Below are positions 18,759 to 26,853 of a stretch of 64,000 bases of DNA, piece by piece; position 1 is the first letter of the stretch; each line of letters opens with the position of its first letter. The stretch lies in the NCBI RefSeq assembly GCF_009737085.1, contig NZ_WOVL01000027.1, positions 1 to 64,000 on the forward strand. Reading direction: 5' to 3'. Position numbers and translations under genes: made by a program. The DNA is from Paenibacillus sp. NEAU-GSW1 (GTDB lineage Bacteria > Bacillota > Bacilli > Paenibacillales > Paenibacillaceae). The notes under the pieces were generated by a model, which saw nothing but the letters and a program-made list of their open reading frames with translations, ran no database searches and was not told the DNA's origin.

Positions 18759-19802
18759 ATGGTAAATCCTAATAGACGGATGGGTGATGGAGTGGGCATT
18801 ATCGAAGTGAATCAAGTGACGAAAACATATCGGCAATACAAACGCTACCCGGGGCTTATCGGATCCATGCGCAGTTTGTTCACGAGACAGTTTACGGAAG
18901 AGGCGGCGGTGCGCGATATTTCCTTCTCGATCGGGGAAGGCGAAGCGGTGGGCTATCTGGGGCCAAACGGCGCCGGCAAGTCGACGATGATCAAAATGAT
19001 GACTGGCATTCTAGTCCCGACTTCCGGCGAGGTGAAGGTCATGGATGCCGTCCCGCACGAGTCGCGGAGGCGGATCGCCCAGCAAATCGGCGTCGTGTTC
19101 GGGCAGCGAAGCCAGTTGTGGTGGGACTTGCCTGTTCAGGACTCATTCGATCTCCATAAATATGTTTACAAGCTTTCCGACACCCAATTTCGCGAAAATG
19201 TCGAGTTCTGCACCGAGCTCCTCTCCTTGTCTTCCTTCATTCAAAAGCCCGTCAGACAGCTGAGCCTTGGACAGCGCATGCGCGTCGAAATCGCCATGTC
19301 CCTTCTCCATGAACCGAAGATCTTGTTCCTCGATGAGCCTACGATCGGTCTTGACGTACTCGCGAAAGACCAGATCCGACAATTTCTGCGTACGGTCAAC
19401 CGCGAGAAGAAGGTTTCCATTATTTTGACAACTCATGATATGAAAGATATCGAAGAGATTTGCCCTCGCATGATCGTCGTGAACAAAGGTAATCTCGTCT
19501 ACGATGGCTCCGTTGCCAGACTGCGCAGCAAGCTCGGCAATGAGCGGCGTGTCGTCATCGATTTTCGGTTCGATCCGGGCCCGGTTAAGTCCCCCGGCAT
19601 GACGCTGATCCATGACGAAGGTGTGCGCAAAACATTCCTCTGCGAAAGAGGAGGCTCGGCCGTATTCGAGAGCATCAGCCAAATCGCCGCATCGTATCCG
19701 ATAGAGGACGCCTCTATTGAAGGGGCGGACATCGATTCAGTCATTCGCAAGATGTATTTGCAGCTGCAGGAGGAAGACCGGGATCAGCGTGAAATCGGAT
19801 GA
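18759..19802 (+). CDS. ABC-2 exporter ATP-binding protein (DrrA-like)
   Basis: ATPase of about 340 residues. Walker A is GPNGAGKST, the signature is LSLGQRMR, Walker B is ILFLDEPTIGLD and the H-loop is TTHDM. The N-terminal KTYRQYKRYPG and the C-terminal extension of about 100 residues are typical of exporters paired with DUF990-type permeases. It is followed by two permease genes on the same strand. The substrate is unknown; drug or lipid export is possible for the family. The start is uncertain: ATG 18759, ATG 18780 and GTG 18792 are all in frame and none has a clear ribosome site. The 250 bases upstream (18509-18758) hold no gene. Confidence 0.88.
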   Translation: MVNPNRRMGDGVGIIEVNQVTKTYRQYKRYPGLIGSMRSLFTRQFTEEAAVRDISFSIGEGEAVGYLGPNGAGKSTMIKMMTGILVPTSGEVKVMDAVPHESRRRIAQQIGVVFGQRSQLWWDLPVQDSFDLHKYVYKLSDTQFRENVEFCTELLSLSSFIQKPVRQLSLGQRMRVEIAMSLLHEPKILFLDEPTIGLDVLAKDQIRQFLRTVNREKKVSIILTTHDMKDIEEICPRMIVVNKGNLVYDGSVARLRSKLGNERRVVIDFRFDPGPVKSPGMTLIHDEGVRKTFLCERGGSAVFESISQIAASYPIEDASIEGADIDSVIRKMYLQLQEEDRDQREIG

Positions 19803-19817
19803 ACGGAGGGCATTTCA

Positions 19818-20606
19818 TTGAAGACGTACTGGATGTTCGGCATTAAAGCATTCATCAATCAATTGTCCTACCGCTCTGAGGTTTGGCTGCGACTGCTAGG
19901 CAATTTCGTTACAATTCTTATTCAGGTTGAAATATGGCGGGCCGTCATCGGGGACGGGAGCGTAAAGGGCATCGCCGTCGACCAAATGATTACCTACAGC
20001 ATTCTGAACACGCTGCTGTACGGACTTCTGTTCAACGGCATGAGCGAGAAGGTTGACACCAGCCTGAAATCCGGAGCTATCGCCTCCGAGCTGATCAAGC
20101 CGATGTCTTACCCGGCTTATTTGTTCGCCGACGGCCTCGGAAGCGCTTTCTACCGGTTCTTCTTCACTGCCGCGCCGTCGCTTCTGATCGTATGGCTTTG
20201 CTTCGGCATGCTGCCTCCCGCCTCCGGCGCCTATCTGGCCGCATACCTGATCTCGCTGTGCATCGCTTTGCTGATCTCGTTTTTGCTCGGCTACCTTATC
20301 TCGCTCATCGCGTTTTGGGTGATGAACCACTTCGCGCTCGTATGGATGCTCGGCGGATTGACGACGCTTTTTTCGGGATCGTTTCTGCCGCTTTGGTTTT
20401 TCCCTGACACGTGGCAAGCAGTCGCTTCGGCGTTGCCTTTCCAGTTTCTCGGATATGCTCCGGCTGCCTTGTACTTGGGCACGCTTCCGATGGAACAAGT
20501 CGCGGTGCTGCTCGGCAAGGGTATAATCTGGACGGCGATTTTAGCCGTATTCGTGAAATGGCTGTGGCAAAGAGCCGTCCGGCGGCTTGTCGTTCAAGGC
20601 GGATAA
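19818..20606 (+). CDS. ABC-2 exporter permease, first subunit
   Basis: Integral membrane protein of 262 residues with about six predicted helices, of the DUF990 (ABC-2 family) type. Typical elements are GMSEKVDTSLKSGAIASELIKPMSYP near residue 75 and FSGSFLPLWFFP near 185. TTG start at 19818, with GGAGGG nine bases upstream, 15 bases after the ATPase gene. It forms a heteromeric exporter with the next gene. Confidence 0.86.
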   Translation: MKTYWMFGIKAFINQLSYRSEVWLRLLGNFVTILIQVEIWRAVIGDGSVKGIAVDQMITYSILNTLLYGLLFNGMSEKVDTSLKSGAIASELIKPMSYPAYLFADGLGSAFYRFFFTAAPSLLIVWLCFGMLPPASGAYLAAYLISLCIALLISFLLGYLISLIAFWVMNHFALVWMLGGLTTLFSGSFLPLWFFPDTWQAVASALPFQFLGYAPAALYLGTLPMEQVAVLLGKGIIWTAILAVFVKWLWQRAVRRLVVQGG

Positions 20607-20621
20607 GGGGGATGGACGAAA

Positions 20622-21416
20622 ATGACATTTAGATTGTTTGGACAGCTGGTGCGTCTGCTGACGAAGGAAAGACTTGAGTACCGGGCCGACTTCCTGTTGG
20701 GGATCCTCGCCCAGATGATCAGCTACACGGCGGATTATCTCGTCATCTGGCTGTTTATCCGCCAATTCGATTCGTTGGCCGGCTGGACGTGGCCGGAGAT
20801 TGCTTTTTTATACAGTATCGGCTTGTTTACATACGCGCTTGGAGCATCCTTCTCGTTCGTGCAAATGCGTGAGCTAGAAGGGCATGTGAAGAACGGCACG
20901 TTCGACTCGCTACTCGTCAAACCGGTCAATCCTTATCTGTATCTCGTGTGCAGAGGCTTTAACTTAGCTTACATCGCTCATCTTACCATTTCCTGCTCGG
21001 TGCTCGTCTGGTCGCTTACCTCCCTCGATATGGAGTGGACAGCGCTAAGCGTTCTGTACCTCGTGCTGACCGTTATCGGTGGAGCGTTGATTCAAGCGGG
21101 CTTCATGTCGCTGATCGGCGCGACTTCGTTCGTCTGGGTGAGAACGGGGTTTCTGTTTACACTGTTCTTCAAGCTGAAGGACTTTATCTCGTATCCGCTT
21201 CCCGTATTCGGCACTTTCATCCAGCTTTTGCTGACGTTCGTCATTCCGTTTGCCTTTATTAATTATTATCCCGCCGCGTTCCTGCTCTCGCATGACACAT
21301 CCTTTCTCTCCTCCTGGGCGATGTGGATTGTGCCCGCGGTTGGACCGCTCAGCTACTGGATAGGCTACCGTGTCTGGATGCTCGGCGTAAATCGGTATCA
21401 GGGGGCTGGCGGGTAG
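20622..21416 (+). CDS. ABC-2 exporter permease, second subunit
   Basis: Membrane protein of 264 residues, paralogous in plan to the preceding permease (ELEGHVKNGTFDSLLVKPVNPY corresponds to its cytoplasmic motif). About six helices. It starts 15 bases after the first permease behind GGGGGATGG. Its 3' end overlaps the convergent narK-type gene by 19 bases. That junction appears to be where the other gene was cut. Confidence 0.86.
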   Translation: MTFRLFGQLVRLLTKERLEYRADFLLGILAQMISYTADYLVIWLFIRQFDSLAGWTWPEIAFLYSIGLFTYALGASFSFVQMRELEGHVKNGTFDSLLVKPVNPYLYLVCRGFNLAYIAHLTISCSVLVWSLTSLDMEWTALSVLYLVLTVIGGALIQAGFMSLIGATSFVWVRTGFLFTLFFKLKDFISYPLPVFGTFIQLLLTFVIPFAFINYYPAAFLLSHDTSFLSSWAMWIVPAVGPLSYWIGYRVWMLGVNRYQGAGG

Positions 21417-22726
21417 GACTGCTTTCCCGATTTCAGTAAACTCGGCGATTTGCCAACAGCCTCCTCAACCGTATATCCGGTAACTTCGGTAAATGGGACG
21501 TTTACCGATTGAATAACGCCTTTCGCATCCGTGACCATGATTCCTTGAGAGGTTTGATCCATAATGCTCAAGGATAAACTCAGCTTCTCCTGATAGAACA
21601 TCCAGATCACTAGAATTAAGCTTGCCAGAGCCACCTCGGACAGCGCCATAAATCCGATCGCATAATGCCCCGTCAACTTGAAGATTGCCGATAAGATTAA
21701 CGGTGGAAAAAATCCGCCTAAGCCCCCCATTGCCGAAATAAGTCCATTCGCAATTCCCGCTTGCTTCGAGAAGTACAGCGGAACAAGCTTGAAGATGGTG
21801 CCGTTCCCCGTTCCCGCACACAGTGCTATGGTTAAGCATCCTATCGTGTAGATTTCAATTGACGGAGCAAAGGATAAGATAACGGCCGACAGCGTTAATC
21901 CGCCAAAAACTATCATCAGAATTTTGAACGGATTCCATCTGTCTCCCATCCAGCCGCCAACCGGCCTCATAATCGTAGCCAGAACGATGAATCCCGCTGT
22001 TCGGATGCCTGCATCTACTTTCGTCAATTCGAAATGAGTAACTAGAAAGTTAGGCAAATAGACGGTAAATGCGACAAACGAACCGAAGGTAATAAAGTAA
22101 AATAAGCATAATAGCCACAATTTTTCGTTTCGGTAAACCCCTTTAATCTGGTCCGGCAACGAAGTGACGATTTTAGGCTCCTTCTTATCTCCCAAGAAAA
22201 AGTTGATAGCTATAAAGATACCAAGAAGCAGGCCATACATAAGAACTGTCTTTTCCCAGCCTAATTGATTTGCGACCACTGGCGCTGAGAAAGCGGTTAT
22301 CGCGGTGCCTAAATTGCCTATGCCATAGATCCCGTTCACAAGCCCATGCTTCTCTTTCGGGTAGTACTTCGGCAGAGAGGTAACCCCAACGGAAAATACA
22401 GCTCCGCCAATGCCTAGAACCATCCCGCCTATAATCAGGTCGATGAAGGAGTCCGCTATGCTAACCCAGTATACCGGCGCCAGCAGCAGCACAAAACTAA
22501 TGACAAACAACTTGCGCGCACCGTACCGGTTGGTCCAATAACCTACCGGAATACGCAGCAAGGAACCAAACAGTATGGGTATGGCCGTAACCCAAGCCAG
22601 TTGACCTGCACTTAAGGAAATGTCCTCTTTAATAAAGGGGATCAAAGATGAAAGGATGACCCAAACCATAAAACCTAGAATAAGACTGAGTGTCTGAACC
22701 GATAATTGAAGTTTATTACCGTTCAC
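21398..22726 (-). CDS. narK: NarK-type nitrate/nitrite transporter with a truncated C-terminal PAS segment
   Basis: Major-facilitator transporter, 442 residues from the GTG start at 22726. About twelve helices span residues 10-390. The nitrate-porter signature regions GIGNLGTAITAFSAP and SAMGGLGGFFPPL are present. After the last helix comes LSIMDQTSQGIMVTDAKGVI and TEVTGYTVEEAVGKSPSLLK, the first half of a PAS domain. The protein then stops in YPPAP, in sequence shared with the convergent permease gene, so the C-terminus is incomplete. It is the last gene of the nitrate reductase operon, 35 bases after the preceding gene. Starting at TTG 22777 would overlap that gene and is less likely. Confidence 0.88.
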   Translation of the reverse strand: MNGNKLQLSVQTLSLILGFMVWVILSSLIPFIKEDISLSAGQLAWVTAIPILFGSLLRIPVGYWTNRYGARKLFVISFVLLLAPVYWVSIADSFIDLIIGGMVLGIGGAVFSVGVTSLPKYYPKEKHGLVNGIYGIGNLGTAITAFSAPVVANQLGWEKTVLMYGLLLGIFIAINFFLGDKKEPKIVTSLPDQIKGVYRNEKLWLLCLFYFITFGSFVAFTVYLPNFLVTHFELTKVDAGIRTAGFIVLATIMRPVGGWMGDRWNPFKILMIVFGGLTLSAVILSFAPSIEIYTIGCLTIALCAGTGNGTIFKLVPLYFSKQAGIANGLISAMGGLGGFFPPLILSAIFKLTGHYAIGFMALSEVALASLILVIWMFYQEKLSLSLSIMDQTSQGIMVTDAKGVIQSVNVPFTEVTGYTVEEAVGKSPSLLKSGKQSYPPAP

Positions 22727-22761
22727 GGTTAATCCCTGCCCTTCTGTGCATTCCTTATCTA

Positions 22762-23049
22762 TTAAAAATAGACCCAATAGGTCAGCTTGCCCTCAAGATC
22801 ATGAGAAACAAAATAAGGTCTTCCGCCTCCGCTTTGTTCCAGCTTTGTCGCGTTGTCATCAAATACAGGGACGGCTAAGAACTGTGTAGGCTGTAAATAT
22901 AACTGCACGAATTTCCGGTCCTCTGACACTTTCGCTTTGAACAAGGATGGATACGGCTTTGGTTTCGTTTGCTCTTCTCCTGAATGATCTTCGATCCACA
23001 CCTCTATCGGACGCCCCAAGTACGCAGATAACCCTTTTTCCCAGTCCAT
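22762..23049 (-). CDS. Unrecognised 95-residue protein of the nitrate reductase operon
   Basis: Soluble protein of 95 residues with no family I recognise. It has no cysteines, no signal peptide and no membrane segment. The second half, VQLYLQPTQFLAVPVFDD, looks like beta strands. A clear AGAGGGATC site precedes the ATG. Placed between other nar-operon genes with short gaps (21 and 35 bases), it probably acts as an assembly or regulatory accessory of the complex or transporter. That role rests on position only. Confidence 0.7.
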   Translation of the reverse strand: MDWEKGLSAYLGRPIEVWIEDHSGEEQTKPKPYPSLFKAKVSEDRKFVQLYLQPTQFLAVPVFDDNATKLEQSGGGRPYFVSHDLEGKLTYWVYF

Positions 23050-23070
23050 AATGATCCCTCTGATTCCATT

Positions 23071-23397
23071 TCAATTTTTGCCGCAATGGCTGCAGCCTTC
23101 ATGAGCTTCTTTGATATCGAGCTGAATCCGGTAGCCTTGCAGCCAGGCCATGAATGGCGGCGCTGCATTCGCTTCGATATAAGCAACGATATCCTCCTCA
23201 GACTGCCACTTTGCCATTCCTTTAACTTCCGCTACAACAATATCTGCTTGATCTTGTTGCTTCCCTTCCGTATACCAGCTTCCCGTGCCGGAAAAAAGAT
23301 GATCTAATTGCTTCTGAACGGCCTGCTCGAAACGGTGTATCGGTTCCGGTTCATGTTCGCGTATAAAGCATAGATCCAGAAAGAACTCCACGTTCAT
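23071..23397 (-). CDS. Unrecognised 108-residue protein ending in GCSHCGKN
   Basis: Small soluble protein. There is one internal cysteine near the start (DLCFIREH) and a C-terminal CxxC in GCSHCGKN, which could bind metal or be redox active. The middle part, IVAYIEANAAPPFMAWLQGYR, is helical. The ATG overlaps the stop of the preceding 62-residue gene by four bases (ATGA), so it is translationally coupled to the nitrate reductase operon. TorD/NarJ-type chaperones are larger, so I do not call it one. The function is unknown. Confidence 0.7.
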   Translation of the reverse strand: MNVEFFLDLCFIREHEPEPIHRFEQAVQKQLDHLFSGTGSWYTEGKQQDQADIVVAEVKGMAKWQSEEDIVAYIEANAAPPFMAWLQGYRIQLDIKEAHEGCSHCGKN

Positions 23398-23582
23398 TTG
23401 GCTTTGCCTTCCTTCTTATAAATGTATAAAGCGCTAGGAAACAGAGCTACATTCAGTACCGCAAATAAAATAACGAGCTCGTATTTTTGATGGAAATAAT
23501 GATTAACCACATATTGGGTGCAGACGATATTTAAAAATAGAACAATACTCAGCAATAGGACGCCTCTGTAGCTACGCTTCAT
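23394..23582 (-). CDS. Small two-helix membrane protein of the nitrate reductase operon
   Basis: Protein of 62 residues with two hydrophobic stretches (about 8-26 and 37-54) separated by a short polar loop, HYFHQKYE, and a basic end, KKEGKAK. It overlaps the Rieske gene by 11 bases and the following gene by 4. It could be a small subunit holding the Rieske protein or the cytochrome in the membrane. No family was recognised. Confidence 0.7.
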   Translation of the reverse strand: MKRSYRGVLLLSIVLFLNIVCTQYVVNHYFHQKYELVILFAVLNVALFPSALYIYKKEGKAK

Positions 23583-24105
23583 AGCGCTTCACTCCTGTTG
23601 CGAATACGGCGTCGTTCTCTACGGCTATAACAATTTCGGGAAGCGGCCTTCTAGGCGGGCCTGCCGTCGGTTTGCCCGATTTCGGATCAAAGTAACCGTG
23701 ATGGCAAGGGCAGACCATTTTCTCCTCCTCGCTGCTCCAGAAGACGGGGCATTTCAAATGCGTACACGCATTCTGATACGCCTTGTACTCGTTTTCTCCC
23801 AAACGAATGAGCAAAGCCGATTCATGTTCACTCGGATATGAAAATTCAGCCGCTTCGCCTATTGGCAAGGAAGCGATATCAACAATCTTCTTTTTCGCAT
23901 GGCTTTTTGTGCCAAGTCCCATCAGCTCTTTGGCCGCCAATCCGCCCCAAGGCAGGGTGGAAACCGCGAATACGCCCGCTGCGCCAACCATCGTCTTCAT
24001 AAACCCGCGCCGATCCAGAAGCCTTTCATTCTGTTTATGGATGTTATGGGTGTAATTATTTTCATCAAACGGAATCTTGTTATTTTTGCCTTTATCCTTT
24101 TCCAT
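23572..24105 (-). CDS. Tat-exported Rieske iron-sulfur protein
   Basis: Protein of 177 residues. The Tat motif DRRGFMK (residues 31-37) is followed by a hydrophobic stretch VGAAGVFAVSTLPWGGLAA, probably left uncleaved as a membrane anchor. The Rieske boxes are C114-T-H116-L-K-C119 and C132-P-C134-H135, giving both cysteine and both histidine ligands of a [2Fe-2S] cluster plus the disulfide pair. It thus sits outside the membrane. Inside a molybdo-enzyme operon it is unusual: it may mediate electron transfer between the quinone pool and the cytochrome b encoded upstream. GGGGG ribosome site. 13 bases after the 4Fe-4S gene. Confidence 0.9.
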   Translation of the reverse strand: MEKDKGKNNKIPFDENNYTHNIHKQNERLLDRRGFMKTMVGAAGVFAVSTLPWGGLAAKELMGLGTKSHAKKKIVDIASLPIGEAAEFSYPSEHESALLIRLGENEYKAYQNACTHLKCPVFWSSEEEKMVCPCHHGYFDPKSGKPTAGPPRRPLPEIVIAVENDAVFATGVKRYEA

Positions 24106-24118
24106 TTGCTAATCCCCC

Positions 24119-24682
24119 TTAAAACAGCTTTTGTTTGCCTTGTAAAATACCGGGGAGATTGATTTTCACATTCGTCTCTCCTTCCAGCGGATCGAAAGGC
24201 TGACGGCTGGAAAGCCATTTTCCAAGACGGTGCTGCTCTTGCTTCATCGCCAGTTCATCCTCTGTGATCCATTGCAGCGTATTGGTCGGGCACACGGATG
24301 CACACATCGGAGGTATTCCTTCTTTGGTGCGGTCATAGCAAAGGTCGCATTTGTACATCAAATTCTGCTCTTCGTCAAATTTCGGGATGCCGTACGGACA
24401 AGCAATCGTACAGTTCTGGCAGCCGATGCATTTCTCTACCATCGCGGACAATACGGCGCCTTCCGGCGTAATCTGTATGGCTTGCGCCGGACAGCTTCTG
24501 GCACAAGCAGGATTCACACAGTGCAGGCACATAAGCGGTATCGTTTGCCGATTCACAAGCGGATTGACCTCATATACATAATTGCGGTTGCGCTCATCAT
24601 GGCCGCCGCACTGCGTGCATGCCGCCAGACAGCTCCGGCAGCCGATGCAGTTGTCCATTTCGATATAAAGCAATTTCTTCAC
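24119..24682 (-). CDS. Four-cluster 4Fe-4S ferredoxin subunit (HycB/DmsB type)
   Basis: Electron-transfer subunit of 187 residues. Four cysteine groups are visible: CIGCRSCLAAC, CLHCVNPACARSCP, CIGCQNCTIACP and CDLCYDRTKEGIPPMCASVCP, enough for four [4Fe-4S] clusters. Such subunits wire a molybdenum subunit to a membrane cytochrome. GTG start at 24682 behind GGGGAGG. It overlaps the catalytic gene by GTGA, so the two are coupled. The longer frame from 24730 lies in the preceding gene and reads as noise. Confidence 0.92.
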   Translation of the reverse strand: MKKLLYIEMDNCIGCRSCLAACTQCGGHDERNRNYVYEVNPLVNRQTIPLMCLHCVNPACARSCPAQAIQITPEGAVLSAMVEKCIGCQNCTIACPYGIPKFDEEQNLMYKCDLCYDRTKEGIPPMCASVCPTNTLQWITEDELAMKQEQHRLGKWLSSRQPFDPLEGETNVKINLPGILQGKQKLF

Positions 24683-26853
24683 CGTACGGCCTCCCCGTGA
24701 GCTGCGATTTTTTCCATTTGAGCCGCACAAGCCTTAAACTCTGGCATACGGGACATCGGGTCCAGCGCAGGAATGGTCAATAAATTAATTGACTGCTCGT
24801 GACCGAAATGGTAGGGAACAAAAACCGTGTCCTTACGGATCGCTTCTATCACCTTCACCTTAAAATGCGCCTCTCCCCGACGTGTGAACAATTGCACGAT
24901 TTCATCATGCTCGATGCCGTACTGCCTTGCTGTTTCCGGATGAACCTCCACATAGGGCTCCGGACACATATCATGCAGAAATGGGATTCTCCGTGTCTGA
25001 TTCCCGGATAGATAGTGATAGACTACCCTTCCCGTTGTTAAGCGAAGCGGATACTGCTCACAAGGCTCCTCGGCCGGGGGACGGTAAGGCAGCGCGCAAA
25101 TTTGGGCTTTCCCGTCCGCATGGTAATACTGCTGATCAAGGAACATGTATGGCGTTCCCAAATCGTCTTTATCCTTGCAGGGCCAGAAAACGCCATTTTG
25201 CTTCTCAATCTTATCCCACGTCGCGCCGTAGTAATCCGCATATCCGCCTTTAGAGGCTAACCGGAATTCCTCCGCCACCTTTGCGGGCGACGTCAGATGA
25301 GAGAAGTATTTGCCGCGGCCCAGCCGTTCCGCAAGCTCGACCTCAATTAACCAGTCCGGCTTCGATTCGCCGATTGGCTCCTGAGCTTTGTTGATTTTAA
25401 TAATTCGGCCCTCCAAATTAGTTACCGTTCCTTCATCCTCCGACCATGTGACGGAGGGAAGCACAACATCGGCGAATTCAGCTGATTCGGATAAGAAGAT
25501 GTCCGAGCACACCATGAAATCCAAACTTTTCAATGCTCCTCTGACCTCATTTAAATTAGGCGCCGATACTGCAGGATTCGAGCAGAGCAGGTACAGGCCT
25601 CTGATCGTTTTGTTTTGCATGAATTCAAACATTTCATAGGCAGACACCCCAGGCTGCGGCATTTCTTCCGGCTCAATCCCCCATACGCTGCATATCTCTT
25701 TAACATGCTTCGGATTCGTGATCTTGCGGTAGCCCGGCAGCGCATCCGCCTTCTGGCCATGCTCGCGTCCCCCTTGGCCGTTTCCTTGTCCCGTCAGCGT
25801 AGCAACGCCCGATTTAGGACGGCCGATCTTCCCCGTCACCAAGCACATATTGGTGTAGGCCGATACATTATCCGATCCTCTGGTCTGCTGCTCGATTCCG
25901 CGGGCAAACATAACGATCGCATTCGGCGCCTTTCCGTAGATCTCCGCCGCGCGAATCAATTTTTCAGGCGCTACGCCTGTTATTTCACTCGTATATTCCG
26001 GCGTAAACTGGCTTACGAGCGCCTTTGTTTCTTCGAAGCCGTTCGTATGGGCTTGAACGAACGCATCATCCGCATAACCATTCTGAATAAGAAGATGAAC
26101 CATACCGTTCGCCAGAGCCAGATCGGTTCCCGGCTTAAGATCCAGATGAAGGTCAGCCCGCCTCGCGAGCGGCGTTTCCCTCGGGTCTGCAACAATCAGA
26201 TAGCCTCCGCGATTTTGCACCTCCCAAACCCGAAACATCGAAGTCGGATGACATTCCGCCGTGTTGCTGCCCGCGATAAACAGGCAATCCGTTTCGTGAA
26301 TATCCGTCCAAGGCAGCGTAGAACCGCGGTCTACACCAAAGCTTCTTAGAAACCCTGCCGCTGCGCTCGACATGCAGAAACGGCCGTTATAATCAATGTA
26401 GCGTGTCTGCAAGGCGACCCTTGCGAACTTTCCGGTCAGATAGCACTTTTCATTCGTCATCGACACACCGCTGAAGACCGATAACGAATCTTTGCCATAC
26501 TGAGCCTGCAGCGCTTTGAATTTATGCACGATCAGATCGTAAGCCTCATCCCAGCTTGCTTCCCGAAACCCTTCCTTCGTCCCTTTCTTCGACGCGTCAT
26601 CGCGGATCAATGGCCGCAGCAAGCGGTCAGCATGGTTCGTCTGCTGATAAGCCGTAACGCCTTTGGGACACATTTTGCCCAGCGTCACCGGCCAGTCATA
26701 TCGGGGCTCCACACCGATAATCGTGTTTTTATCCGTATCCACCCTTAAATTCATGCCGCATTGCATGCCGCAATAGGAGCAGTGAGTCGCAACTAGTTTT
26801 TCTTTAGGATGATGTATATTTGGTATTTCTTTATAAAATTTATCCTTTAGCAT
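24679..26853 (-). CDS. Nas/NarB-type molybdopterin nitrate reductase catalytic subunit
   Basis: Molybdo-bis-MGD oxidoreductase of 724 residues without a signal peptide, so cytoplasmic. A [4Fe-4S] cluster is bound by C25, C28, C32 and C62, with K64 in MCPKG. The molybdenum ligand is probably C160 in NGRFCMSSAAAG, as in NapA/NarB/NasA enzymes. GSNTAECHPTSMFR is characteristic of the assimilatory nitrate reductase clade, and the C-terminal MGD-binding domain (residues about 610-720) is complete. Formate dehydrogenase is the main alternative, but the ARxCM-type ligand region and narK/nreABC neighbours favour nitrate. The start overlaps the cytochrome gene by 14 bases with an AAGGAGG site. It should need MoeA and MobA. 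Confidence 0.87.
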   Translation of the reverse strand: MLKDKFYKEIPNIHHPKEKLVATHCSYCGMQCGMNLRVDTDKNTIIGVEPRYDWPVTLGKMCPKGVTAYQQTNHADRLLRPLIRDDASKKGTKEGFREASWDEAYDLIVHKFKALQAQYGKDSLSVFSGVSMTNEKCYLTGKFARVALQTRYIDYNGRFCMSSAAAGFLRSFGVDRGSTLPWTDIHETDCLFIAGSNTAECHPTSMFRVWEVQNRGGYLIVADPRETPLARRADLHLDLKPGTDLALANGMVHLLIQNGYADDAFVQAHTNGFEETKALVSQFTPEYTSEITGVAPEKLIRAAEIYGKAPNAIVMFARGIEQQTRGSDNVSAYTNMCLVTGKIGRPKSGVATLTGQGNGQGGREHGQKADALPGYRKITNPKHVKEICSVWGIEPEEMPQPGVSAYEMFEFMQNKTIRGLYLLCSNPAVSAPNLNEVRGALKSLDFMVCSDIFLSESAEFADVVLPSVTWSEDEGTVTNLEGRIIKINKAQEPIGESKPDWLIEVELAERLGRGKYFSHLTSPAKVAEEFRLASKGGYADYYGATWDKIEKQNGVFWPCKDKDDLGTPYMFLDQQYYHADGKAQICALPYRPPAEEPCEQYPLRLTTGRVVYHYLSGNQTRRIPFLHDMCPEPYVEVHPETARQYGIEHDEIVQLFTRRGEAHFKVKVIEAIRKDTVFVPYHFGHEQSINLLTIPALDPMSRMPEFKACAAQMEKIAAHGEAVR

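Noticed and set aside
24679-26853. Formate dehydrogenase for the molybdo-enzyme
   Set aside because: The ligand region RFCMSSA and GSNTAECHP fit the Nap/NarB/Nas clade better, and narK and nreABC lie in the same island. Kept as an alternative only.
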